Part shown: positions 47,401 to 56,380 of the stretch, piece by piece
How positions within the stretch are numbered: the stretch's first letter is position 1
How the letters are laid out: each line of letters starts with the position of its first letter
Assembly (NCBI RefSeq): GCF_019891175.1
Contig: NZ_CP072600.1
Coordinates: 5,828,001-5,892,000, forward strand
Length of the DNA: 64,000 bases
Origin: Leptothermofonsia sichuanensis E412
GTDB taxonomy: Bacteria; Cyanobacteriota; Cyanobacteriia; Leptolyngbyales; Leptolyngbyaceae
Direction: 5' to 3'
Notes under the pieces: model-generated
The model's database searches: none
Told to the model about the DNA's origin: nothing
The model's input: only the letters and a program-made list of their open reading frames with translations
Program-made: the position numbers and the translations under genes

Positions 47401-49331
47401 TAAGATTCAAACCCCTTCCCCGCAAGGGGACGGAAACACCACCTGAGCCTACTACCTGGCGACAAGCCCAAAACTGATTCAAACCCCTTCCCCGCAAGGG
47501 GACGGAAACACTTGCTGGCAGCTTGCGGCTGCGGACTGAAGCCGGTTAGATTCAAACCCCTTCCCCGCAAGGGGACGGAAACATCACGTTGTATGTAGTC
47601 TCTGTCTGTAATCTCTGTAGATTCAAACCCCTTCCCCGCAAGGGGACGGAAACGAAGCCAAGCGTCGGATGGAGGCGAACAAGGAAGTTGCCGATTCAAA
47701 CCCCTTCCCCGCAAGGGGACGGAAACATGAATGGACAAGCATCAAAGAAGGAATTTTTGCGGATTCAAACCCCTTCCCCGCAAGGGGACGGAAACCCGTG
47801 GAAAGTGAGCAATTCACCCCTATTAACAGGGAACGATTCAAACCCCTTCCCCGCAAGGGGACGGAAACGGTTAAAGACTCGCATCAAGGGTATGGCGATC
47901 CGCATGGATTCAAACCCCTTCCCCGCAAGGGGACGGAAACATATTAGTTATATCAAAGGGAAACGGATTCACCACCAGATTCAAACCCCTTCCCCGCAAG
48001 GGGACGGAAACTTTATTAATTCTGGTTACGGATTGTTGGGAACTACTGGTATCGATTCAAACCCCTTCCCCGCAAGGGGACGGAAACCGGCAGGGTATTT
48101 GACGTTGGCTCGCACCAGGGTGATTGCGATTCAAACCCCTTCCCCGCAAGGGGACGGAAACTCGCTACCTGACAGAGTCGGCTACCTCTGCCCAGTCGGG
48201 ATTCAAACCCCTTCCCCGCAAGGGGACGGAAACATTTTTAGGGAGGTAAATATGTCTCAAAGTGAATACAATGATTCAAACCCCTTCCCCGCAAGGGGAC
48301 GGAAACTAAGAGAAGGTGATATTAGAGAACCTAAATTAATCCCGATTCAAACCCCTTCCCCGCAAGGGGACGGAAACAGGTTTAGATCGATATTGAGAGA
48401 TTTTAATATCAACTTAATATTCCACTCGTTAGCGAGTTGAATAGGATTCAAACCCCTTCCCCGCAAGGGGACGGAAACGCCTTTTCTAGTTGCTTTTGGA
48501 AAGATTTGATCGTAGACATGATTCAAACCCCTTCCCCGCAAGGGGACGGAAACCAGTTGTATCCTCAACCGTTCCCTCAACTATTTGGGATCGATTCAAA
48601 CCCCTTCCCCGCAAGGGGACGGAAACCAATTTTGAGAAAGATCTTGCAAAGATCAAAGTTACAAGATTCAAACCCCTTCCCCGCAAGGGGACGGAAACGG
48701 TGTGAATGGTGATTTCAGCAGTAGAAATCACCCTGGCAGATTCAAACCCCTTCCCCGCAAGGGGACGGAAACCCCACTAGCAGAAATTAACGCTGCAACA
48801 GCGCTGGAGATTCAAACCCCTTCCCCGCAAGGGGACGGAAACTTTTATTTCAGCGTCTTTAGAATCAAGAATTGAAGAAATGATTCAAACCCCTTCCCCG
48901 CAAGGGGACGGAAACTTATAATTCCTAATTCTCCAGGCGGAGTCACAGTTTGCGATTCAAACCCCTTCCCCGCAAGGGGACGGAAACCGGCAAGTACGTA
49001 CTTACCGTTCTGGGAGGTCACGATTCAAACCCCTTCCCCGCAAGGGGACGGAAACCTAACTACCTCCGAGGTGGCTGCTGACTTGCCCCGGACTGATTCA
49101 AACCCCTTCCCCGCAAGGGGACGGAAACGCACTAGTGACTTCGCTGTCACGCGCTATCGAAGAAGGATTCAAACCCCTTCCCCGCAAGGGGACGGAAACT
49201 CTAATTCTTTGACCCACTGTTCAACTGCAATTCCTGATTCAAACCCCTTCCCCGCAAGGGGACGGAAACAAGACGTTTATAGCTGATTGTTACCGTATCT
49301 ATCAGATGATTCAACCCCTCTTCCCTGCAAG
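41476..49331 (+). CRISPR. Large CRISPR array, 108 intact repeats by hand count
   Basis: Intact 34-nt repeats run from 41476 to 49269. Each starts GATTCAAACCCC, has a CCCCTT/AAGGGG stem with loop CCCCGC, and ends GGGGACGGAAAC. No base change was seen in any repeat. Spacers are mostly 35-43 nt (34 at 48988), except one of 67 nt at 48378-48444. A degenerate repeat (GATTCAACCCCTCTTCCCTG) at 49308 marks the old end, so the array reads on the plus strand from the leader. The last 8 nt, ACGGAAAC, would be the crRNA 5' tag. Open frames in this region are only translations of the repeat. Confidence 0.97.
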
Positions 49332-49615
49332 CGATTATGTTGAATGTCAAGCACCCAAAGAATATTTGAGGAACTCAATCAAATAGTCTTTGAGAACAAT
49401 TGAAAGCACAACAAATGGTTGGTTTACCTATCTGGTTAAGCCACACTATCGTTCACATCAGAAGCGACGAAATTGAACTGTAACGGCGATTCACTCGCTG
49501 CCAATCAGAAAACCAAAGTGAACAGCTTAGTGACTTACTTTTGCTAGTAATTGATACGTTCTGGTCGTGGTTTGACACAATCATAACCATGAGCGTCAAT
49601 ACCACCTCTAATCGC
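49332..49615. other. Sequence behind the array, IS110 tail or decayed DNA
   Basis: No intact gene is seen. The minus strand just after the IS110 fragment stop reads IRGGIDAHGYDCVKPRPERINY in one frame, possibly more transposon remains. An ORF at 49453-49659 in another frame is not convincing. Confidence 0.35.
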
Positions 49616-49981
<366 letters not shown>

Positions 49982-49986
49982 GTCTT

Positions 49987-50643
49987 TTACTTCTCTCCTG
50001 CCTGAGCCTGTTGCACGGCTGCCAGCCCAATTGCCCTTGGGAAAATGCGGTATTCCTGGAGGTGAATTCGATTGTGCAGCGTCTCTGGCGTATCACCGGG
50101 TAATACAGGCACCGCGGCCTGCATTACAATTGCACCACTGTCTACCTCTGGTACAACATAGTGAACCGTACACCCGGTGATCTTTACTCCTGCTGCCAGG
50201 GCCTGTTCAACGGCATGGGCACCCTTGAAACTGGGCAACAGGCTGGGGTGAATGTTGAGGATGCGATTTGGAAACGCATTGATCAGGATGGGGGTAACAA
50301 TCCGCATCCAGCCGGCCATGATGACCCACTCCACCTCGTAGTTCTGCAACGTTTTGACAATCTCCCGATCCAGAGCGTCGCGGCTTTCAAATTCACGATG
50401 GTTGAGCAAAATCGCGGGAATATCCCGGCGAGCTGCGCGGGCACTGACTTTGGCACCAGGGTTATTGTAAATCAACACACAAATCTTCGCATTCAGGTGC
50501 TGATCCGCGATCGCCTGGGCGATCGCCTCAAAATTACTCCCCGATCCAGAGGCCATGACGCCCAATCTGATGGGCGGAAGATTGAACGATGGATCGGGCA
50601 CCCAGTCAGGTGAAATCAAACTGGCAGTGATATCTTCAAGCAC
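49987..50643 (-). CDS. purN: Phosphoribosylglycinamide formyltransferase
   Basis: The enzyme transfers a formyl group from 10-formyltetrahydrofolate to GAR in purine synthesis. The 218 residues hold LGVMASGSGSNFEAIAQA, VLIYNNPGAKVSARA, the catalytic Asn-His-Asp region (NIHPSLLPSFKGAHAVEQAL, with TVHYVVPEVDSG) and QEYRIFPRAI. It is full length with an N-terminal extension of about 25 residues. The mini-array directly follows its 3' end. Confidence 0.96.
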   Translation of the reverse strand: MLEDITASLISPDWVPDPSFNLPPIRLGVMASGSGSNFEAIAQAIADQHLNAKICVLIYNNPGAKVSARAARRDIPAILLNHREFESRDALDREIVKTLQNYEVEWVIMAGWMRIVTPILINAFPNRILNIHPSLLPSFKGAHAVEQALAAGVKITGCTVHYVVPEVDSGAIVMQAAVPVLPGDTPETLHNRIHLQEYRIFPRAIGLAAVQQAQAGEK

Positions 50644-50717
50644 AGCGGCACTCCACGAGTGTGATTGGTTATGGGGCGCATTAAAAATAATGCATTCAAT
50701 AATGCACTAAAACCCTA

Positions 50718-51671
50718 TCAAATCGGTTGCGTCTCTTCACCACAGTGGATGCGAGGCTCCGCTCCTGAATCGGTTGTCACCAGATCGGGGAATCGAGGTG
50801 GGAGGCGCGTAGGCTCCTTAGATTGGCAAACTTTCGCCATCAAAACAAAAGGTCCTGTCTTCTCCGTTACTGTAAATACAATCCCCACAAAGCTTTTCAG
50901 CCCAAGGCGCTTTGCCAGTCCTCGAACGCCGACCCATTGAGTATCCGCATCCGACACAATTTCATAGCGGTAGTTTTCAGTTTCTGGCTGAAATCCAGTT
51001 CCCAACTGATCAATTGCCCTCCCATACTTTCCATTGGCCAGAAAGTAAGCCATCTCTGCCTGAATGAGGGAACTGACATAGAGTTTGCCTTCCGATTCCC
51101 GAGTGCGCCCGGCAATTTGCCGGGTCACTGCTTGCAGATCAGGTTGGAGGGAGGGAATGGTAGAAATCTTGCGCAGCAGTGGCTCGTCTGCTGTAAAACT
51201 GGATGGCCTTGGAGTGGTTGGGTCTATGCCAGAAATTTGCATCCGCAGTAACCCCTCCTGTGTGAACCCCAAAATGGTTCTGACTATTTCGTCTGAGCGA
51301 TTGGACAGAATCAGGTTCAAGTGAATTGGCTGGGTGTTGGGATTGATCTGATACCCCATCTGGACCACTCCCAACTCACCCGACGCTCTTGCCATCAGCA
51401 CAGTCAACTTCCCATCTGGCGCAAAGGCAAAGGTCGCACTCTCGACCTCAGCCGCAGGCGGTCGAATCGTTTGCCACTTACCAATCAACTTTTGAACAAT
51501 CGGGTCCCGGGCCAGGGGTTCGGTTTTACTACCATCAGCCGCCTGGGCAATGGCAGGGAGGGAATGATCGGTTGCAATCTGCGCCAGGCTGCTTCCCCCA
51601 ACCAGGAGAGAGGCCACCAGTACATGGCTGCACACCGACAGATATCCCCACTTCAAACCAGTAAGATTCAT
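50718..51671 (-). CDS. Type IV pilin-like G/H family protein
   Basis: A 317-residue protein with an N-terminal hydrophobic signal (LVASLLVGGSSLAQIA). Its C-terminal half (about 195-317) contains EGKLYVSSLIQAEMAYFLANGKYG, IDQLGTGFQPETENYRYEI and FVGIVFTVTEKTG, typical of the cyanobacterial pilin-like GspG/H family. It probably works outside the membrane. The ending with CGEE is odd but common in the family. Function unknown beyond the homology. Confidence 0.85.
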   Translation of the reverse strand: MNLTGLKWGYLSVCSHVLVASLLVGGSSLAQIATDHSLPAIAQAADGSKTEPLARDPIVQKLIGKWQTIRPPAAEVESATFAFAPDGKLTVLMARASGELGVVQMGYQINPNTQPIHLNLILSNRSDEIVRTILGFTQEGLLRMQISGIDPTTPRPSSFTADEPLLRKISTIPSLQPDLQAVTRQIAGRTRESEGKLYVSSLIQAEMAYFLANGKYGRAIDQLGTGFQPETENYRYEIVSDADTQWVGVRGLAKRLGLKSFVGIVFTVTEKTGPFVLMAKVCQSKEPTRLPPRFPDLVTTDSGAEPRIHCGEETQPI

Positions 51672-51715
51672 TTAGAGAATGCTCCGATTTGTCAGCTTAT
51701 TCTGGAAACTGACTT

Positions 51716-51784
51716 AAAGCCTATCCGAAAACTTTCTCGGTCTGATATCCGCTCTGGTAGTTTTCGGCTTTTCGAATAGGCTTT
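51716..51784. repeat. 69-bp MITE-like inverted repeat
   Basis: The ends are AAAGCCTATCCGAAAA (51716-51731) and the complement of AAAGCCTATTCGAAAA (51769-51784), one mismatch in 16. A further inner arm reads TAGTTTTCGG. It sits between the divergent pilin-like and ABC permease genes, so it may affect their promoters. Confidence 0.55.
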
Positions 51785-51823
51785 TAGACAGAACATCCTG
51801 CACTCTAGCAAATTTGAAGTGCC

Positions 51824-52744
51824 ATGTCCGTTAATCGCCCGTTGTCCAAATTTTCTATCCGCAAACGCTTCGCCCGCTACCTGGATAATGGGGCGATCGC
51901 AGCCTGGCTCTTCCTGACTCCAGCTTTAATATTGCTGGCTATTTTTGTCCTTTACCCAATTGCTTACCTGCTCTATCTCAGCTTCACAACCGGCAGTTTC
52001 ACCCGTTCAGGAATCCACTGGTCGGGGTTGCGCAACTACTGGCGATTGGTTCTCAGCCCCGACTTCTGGCAGGTGCTTGGCAATACAGCTTACTTCACGA
52101 CTGCCACCGTCATTCCCAGTCTGGTCATCCCCCTGGGACTTGCCGTTTTGCTGGACCGAACCCTTGCCCTGCGGGGACTGTTGCGGACGGCTTACTTCAT
52201 CCCTTCCATCACGTCTCTGGTTGCGGTTGGCTTAGGGTTTCGCTGGCTATTTCAGACCGATGGACCCGTCAATCAGGGGCTGAGTGCTTTAGGCCTTGCT
52301 CCGATTGCCTGGTTGAGCAGCCCAACCTGGGCAATGCCAGTCTTAATTTTGTTGAGCATCTGGAAACAACTGGGATTCAACATGGTGGTTTTCCTGGCAG
52401 GGCTGCAAACAATTCCAGTCAACCGCTACGAAGCAGCAGAACTGGATGGGGCGGGTGCCTGGCAGAAGTTTTGGCATATCACCCTCCCTGGTTTGCGCCC
52501 CACCCTGGTATTTGTCGCCGTTACTACTGCCATCTTCACCCTGCGTAGCTTTGAGCAGGTATATGTCATTACGGGTGGCGGGCCATTGAACTCCACTAAC
52601 CTGTTGGTCTACTACATTTATGACCAGGCATTTGCCCAATTTGACTTTGGTTATGCCGCCGCCGCCGCCACTCTGCTACTGGGGGTGACACTGGTCCTGG
52701 TGTATTTCCAGTTGAAAGGTTGGGGAGAGGGAGGCGAAGCGTGA
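51824..52744 (+). CDS. Sugar ABC transporter permease, MalF type
   Basis: A 306-residue inner-membrane permease of carbohydrate uptake systems with six predicted membrane segments, the first at about 25-48 (WLFLTPALILLAIFVLYPIAYLLYL). The EAA loop that contacts the ATPase reads YEAAELDGAGAWQKFWHITLP. Partner genes (second permease, binding protein, ATPase) are not within the window, which is a common dispersed arrangement in cyanobacteria. Substrate unknown; glucosylglycerol or sugar systems are possible. Confidence 0.93.
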   Translation: MSVNRPLSKFSIRKRFARYLDNGAIAAWLFLTPALILLAIFVLYPIAYLLYLSFTTGSFTRSGIHWSGLRNYWRLVLSPDFWQVLGNTAYFTTATVIPSLVIPLGLAVLLDRTLALRGLLRTAYFIPSITSLVAVGLGFRWLFQTDGPVNQGLSALGLAPIAWLSSPTWAMPVLILLSIWKQLGFNMVVFLAGLQTIPVNRYEAAELDGAGAWQKFWHITLPGLRPTLVFVAVTTAIFTLRSFEQVYVITGGGPLNSTNLLVYYIYDQAFAQFDFGYAAAAATLLLGVTLVLVYFQLKGWGEGGEA

Positions 52745-52823
52745 GGAGTGGTGTTGGATAGCGAGATGAATTGAAAGTCTCCAATTCACACAACGCCCAA
52801 TTCATCCCCAAAATCAGCAAAGC
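52745..52823 (+). repeat. 78-bp dispersed hairpin repeat, copy D (diverged)
   Basis: GGTGTTGGATAGCGAGATGA, ATTGAAAGTCTCCAATTCAC and CAATTCATCCCC..ATCAGCAA. It starts at the stop of the ABC permease gene and may be its transcript end. It converges on the rsfS end. Confidence 0.5.
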
Positions 52824-52845
52824 CAGAGTCAGCCGTCAAGATACC

Positions 52846-53286
52846 TCAACTTGCCAGGGCTGCCACATTAATCCGTTCTGCATGTCCCCAGAATGCCTCC
52901 AGGCTGTAAAACTCTCGCTCTTGCGGCAGCATGGTATGGACGATTACATCTCCATAGTCCATCAAGATCCAGGTACCTTCAGCCTGTCCCTCAATCCGAA
53001 TCGGTTCCCGTTGCAACGTTTCTTCAACTTTCTCTTCGATGGAGCGTGCAATCGCTCGCACCTGCACCTTTGAAAATCCGGTGACAATGACAAAGTAGTC
53101 TGCCAGGGGTGAAACCTCTGTTACCCGCAGAAGCACGATCTCAGTTCCCTTTCGTTCTTCAGCGGCACGGGCGATCGCCTGCGCCAGGCGCAAACTTGGA
53201 TCTTGCAAGTCAATCGGTGGATTGCCTCTATGGGAGGTCGCTACAACGGAGCTAGTAGAAGATGATACCTGAGAAGAATCTGGCAT
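52846..53286 (-). CDS. rsfS: Ribosome silencing factor RsfS
   Basis: A 146-residue protein that binds ribosomal protein uL14 and prevents subunit joining when translation must be reduced. The core (about 35-140) has LAQAIARAAEERKG, VSPLADYFVIVTGFSKVQVRAIA, GTWILMDYGDVIVHTM and REFYSLEAFWG. It lies downstream of yqeK on the same strand, the usual arrangement. The N-terminal 30 residues are Ser-rich and less conserved. Confidence 0.95.
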   Translation of the reverse strand: MPDSSQVSSSTSSVVATSHRGNPPIDLQDPSLRLAQAIARAAEERKGTEIVLLRVTEVSPLADYFVIVTGFSKVQVRAIARSIEEKVEETLQREPIRIEGQAEGTWILMDYGDVIVHTMLPQEREFYSLEAFWGHAERINVAALAS

Positions 53287-53473
53287 GCAGTGTTGAGTTC
53301 CTTACGCATTTAATAAACAGTCATCAATCCAACAATCCCCAGGGTCAGGGGATGAAAAAAATCAATCCACATTCAACAACTCCTCACGTTATTATCTGTA
53401 GCCATTCCTTTCATTTTTCCTGGTAGGTCTGATTCTGAGGATGAATGTCCCTGAATAAGTTGAAACTTTCTGT

Positions 53474-54277
53474 TCATCCTGCTATTCGGCAACACCTCTT
53501 TCCCCCGCTTTTCCCTTTTTTTCCTCCTTTTTTCTCCTTTTCCTCCTCTTTTTTCCCTTTCGTTTCTTCCTCTTCTTTCTTTTCTCCTCCTTCCTTTCCC
53601 CTCGCCACCTGCATCGCCCAGTTCCGGGTCAGTATGGCACGGGGGTGAATCAGATGACGGGACGTGACCAGATGGCGAAGAGAGTAGTCGCAGGTGTACC
53701 AGACTGCCCGATAAAGATCTTGATAGCTTAACTGCCTCAAATGGTCTAACTCTGAGCTGTCTCCTCGCCCCGGTTCCAGGCTGTCCGCTAAAAACACCAC
53801 ACAACACAGGGGACTCATTCCAGGGCGCCCCACAGTATGATTTCGCACAGCCTGAAGTACCGCTTCATCACGAACACCAAATTTATCCCTGGCAACGATC
53901 GCCCCGATTTCTGCGTGGAGCAGATGGGGGTTGGCTTCTTCAACCGGGTCCAGTTCCAATTTGTTGGCCTTCGCCATGTTCAACAGGCGCCTGGGTTTAA
54001 AGAACTTTGCCAGGTCGTGGAGTAGCCCTGCCTGAGCCGCCCTTTTTTCATCCAGCCTGTGATGGCGGGCAAGCCTGAAGGCCATTTCCTCGACTCTTAA
54101 AATATGGTGAAGTCGGGCATCGGGCACATTTTTGGAAAGCCAGTTGAGGATGCCCTCCCGCCCTACTTCGGAGGGGTCAGTCTGATTGGGGGGCAGGCTT
54201 TCAGACTGGTGGACCGTCTGCGAAAGCCGGACGTCTTCTGAAAAGTTTGAATGCAGAACATGAAAGGATTCACGCAT
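53474..54277 (-). CDS. yqeK: YqeK-type HD phosphohydrolase (Ap4A hydrolase) with Lys/Glu-rich tail
   Basis: HD-domain enzymes of this family split Ap4A symmetrically. The HD motifs are present: HHILRVEEMA, HDLAKFFKPRRLL, LHAEIGAIVA, RNHTVGRPGM and LADSLEPGRG. Residues up to about 225 are ordinary; the last 40 or so are a run of Lys, Glu and Gly ending KRCCRIAG, encoded by a T/C-rich tract at about 53490-53605. The first 40 residues are also an extension, so the start is uncertain. rsfS follows on the same strand. Confidence 0.88.
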   Translation of the reverse strand: MRESFHVLHSNFSEDVRLSQTVHQSESLPPNQTDPSEVGREGILNWLSKNVPDARLHHILRVEEMAFRLARHHRLDEKRAAQAGLLHDLAKFFKPRRLLNMAKANKLELDPVEEANPHLLHAEIGAIVARDKFGVRDEAVLQAVRNHTVGRPGMSPLCCVVFLADSLEPGRGDSSELDHLRQLSYQDLYRAVWYTCDYSLRHLVTSRHLIHPRAILTRNWAMQVARGKEGGEKKEEEETKGKKEEEKEKKGGKKGKSGGKRCCRIAG

Positions 54278-54525
54278 TCAAGCAAGAACTCCTTGCTTAT
54301 GCCACGACAACGTTAACATCTATAGGCGCTCCTTAGGATGGAGGTCAGGTTGTCCCAAGAACCTGATCAACCTGTTCTGCTAATTGTTATGCCACCTGTT
54401 CCGTTAGTTGTACCTTTTTAGGTGTACTTTTGGTTGCTTGTGCCTGTTCTGGCAACCAGGCTTTTGGGATAGATATTTATTCTAGCCTGGCCAGCCCAAT
54501 TGTTTTTAACATTGGCGATAGATTT
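54278..54525. other. Intergenic region
   Basis: AT-rich, with ATTGTTATGCCACCTGTTCC-type degenerate tandem motifs at 54370-54450 (CCTGTTC occurs three times). It probably holds the yqeK promoter and the PilT-like 3' end. Confidence 0.35.
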
Positions 54526-56019
54526 CTATCGACTGAAATACTCTGATGACATTAAACCTGAACGACTGGAGCGCCGGGTATGGTTTTTCAGCATGTAGTG
54601 CAGATCTTCAGGCATGAGCGAAGCCGTGAGGGCGTCGTTTGCATTGATTACCCCTGCTTCATACAGGTCAAACAATGCCTGGTTCATCGTCTGGCTGCCA
54701 TCACTGCCTTCCTCCATCAGGAGATAAATGTCCTCGGCATTTCCTTTTTGCAGGTAATCTCGGATGGCATCGGTGTTCAACATAATTTCAAGGGCAGCCG
54801 TCCTTCCCCCTAAAACCGTTGGCACCAGGGTTTGGGCAATTACCGCCCTCAAAGCATCTACAATCTGAATCCGAACGGTGTCTTGTTCTTCTGGTGTGTA
54901 AAAGTTCAACAGGCGCTTGAACGCATTGACAGCCCCCTTTGTATGCAGGGTTCCCAGGACCAGGTGACCCGTCATCGCGGCGCGGATGGCAGTGTCTACG
55001 GTTTCGCGATCGCGCATTTCCCCAATTAGAATCACATCCGGATCTTGCCGCAGGGATGCCCGCAGCGCATCTTTAAACTCCTGGGTGTGAAGACCTACTT
55101 CACGCTGGGTCAACAAACATTGATTTGAGGTATGAACATATTCAATCGGGTCTTCAATGGTGACAATTTTGCGCGGCAGGGTGTCATTGAGATGTCGCAA
55201 CATTGCCGCCAGAGTCGTTGACTTCCCGGAGTTGACTGGACCTGTGACCAGAATTAATCCCTGTTTATCTTCTGCCAGATAGCCCAGAATATCAGGCAAA
55301 CCCAGTTCATCCAGGGTTGGAACCTTGAGCGAGATCAGCCGCAGAACCATTGAGCCGCCCATAATTGACTGGGCACAGTTAACCCGGCATCGGACCAGTC
55401 CTTCGTAGAGGATAGCGGTATCCAGTTCCTGCCGTGCCCGGAATTGCTCAAGCTGAACTGGCATCAACACTTCCTGGAGAAAGTCGTCAAATTGGCGCGT
55501 TGTAATGCGTCCGTAAGACTCTTGCCGCACCATCTTGCCCTGAATCCGAAACCGGGGAGGCTCTCCCACCTGGAGATGAATGTCTGAGGCACCCTGGGAG
55601 AACGCATCTTCAACCAGAGCGCGAACCGTTCCCTGACGTTGAACTTCGAGTCCGGGACCATCGATCGCGATTGAGTTTAAGCTCATCGCTTCTGTCCCCT
55701 GGGCCGTCGGCCCACAGTTGACCCGACACTGCATGAAACCAGGAATTCGGGCATCCGCATCCAGCTTGCGGTGCTCCAGATAATACTTAAGTTGCTTCGG
55801 GTTCAACACTTCCTGGAGATACTGGCGAAACTGCTCTGGCGTCAGGGGAGCGATGTGATCCTGAGGAAGCAGTTTGCCAGTTAGCCGGTAGAAAGGAGGC
55901 CGACCGGGTTGAAGATACAGCGCCGTTGCCCCCCGATCATAGGCATCCTGGATAATAAATCGAATCGATGCAGATGCATCAAACGCTGTGTGGTCTTCTG
56001 AAGCCTTGGTTGCGGTCAT
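54526..56019 (-). CDS. PilT/VirB11-like ATPase with duplicated N-terminal domain
   Basis: A type IV pilus retraction-type ATPase. The C-terminal ATPase core has Walker A GPVNSGKST (Lys266), EDPIEY, Walker B ILIGEMRD and the His box GHLVLGTLHT. Before it lie two N-terminal PilT domains: about 25-125 (AYDRGATALYLQPGRPPFYR ... CRVNCG) and about 140-240 (AFSQGASDIHLQVGEPPRFR ... CRVNCA), so that domain is duplicated. The 497 residues exceed the about 360 of standard PilT. The Walker A has Val-Asn where Thr-Gly is usual. The role may be pilus dynamics or regulation. Confidence 0.9.
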   Translation of the reverse strand: MTATKASEDHTAFDASASIRFIIQDAYDRGATALYLQPGRPPFYRLTGKLLPQDHIAPLTPEQFRQYLQEVLNPKQLKYYLEHRKLDADARIPGFMQCRVNCGPTAQGTEAMSLNSIAIDGPGLEVQRQGTVRALVEDAFSQGASDIHLQVGEPPRFRIQGKMVRQESYGRITTRQFDDFLQEVLMPVQLEQFRARQELDTAILYEGLVRCRVNCAQSIMGGSMVLRLISLKVPTLDELGLPDILGYLAEDKQGLILVTGPVNSGKSTTLAAMLRHLNDTLPRKIVTIEDPIEYVHTSNQCLLTQREVGLHTQEFKDALRASLRQDPDVILIGEMRDRETVDTAIRAAMTGHLVLGTLHTKGAVNAFKRLLNFYTPEEQDTVRIQIVDALRAVIAQTLVPTVLGGRTAALEIMLNTDAIRDYLQKGNAEDIYLLMEEGSDGSQTMNQALFDLYEAGVINANDALTASLMPEDLHYMLKNHTRRSSRSGLMSSEYFSR

Positions 56020-56380
56020 AGGAAGTTGTTTCCAGAGTGGCTAGGAACTTGAATTATGACGGAAGAGAGAAAAAGTCGTTTCATCCACTACATCCGGCAG
56101 ATGGGCTGGCTGGAGGCAGTTCCAAAAACTCGCGCCCAAGTTATGACTATTTAAGCGGAAGGAATCAAACCCGTGCAACCGAATTTTCCCCAAACCCGTG
56201 CTCCGTCTCCTGGAAAAAGCCAGAGAATCTAAACAGCCCAAAAGGGGCTAAAAAATCAAATATAAATGAAAACAATTCGGATGAGCGAGGGTATAGAAAC
56301 CAATACACTCAAAATTCAAAGAATTGCCATCGGAATCCGGAGCCGTATTAATTCTTTATATCAGGCTCTTCATGATGCCC
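56020..56380. other. Intergenic region
   Basis: Separates the PilT-like gene from an unknown gene on the same strand. A plus-strand frame at 56037-56351 has no recognisable protein content. Nothing else is seen. Confidence 0.35.

Noticed and set aside
41476-49286. Many open frames on both strands with DSNPFPARGRK, IQTPSPQGDGN, RFKPLPRKGTE or VSVPLRGRGLN repeats
   Set aside because: They are translations of the CRISPR repeat in different frames, not genes.
53445-53648. Plus-strand frame rich in Phe, Pro and Ser
   Set aside because: It is the shadow of the Lys/Glu tail of the YqeK gene.
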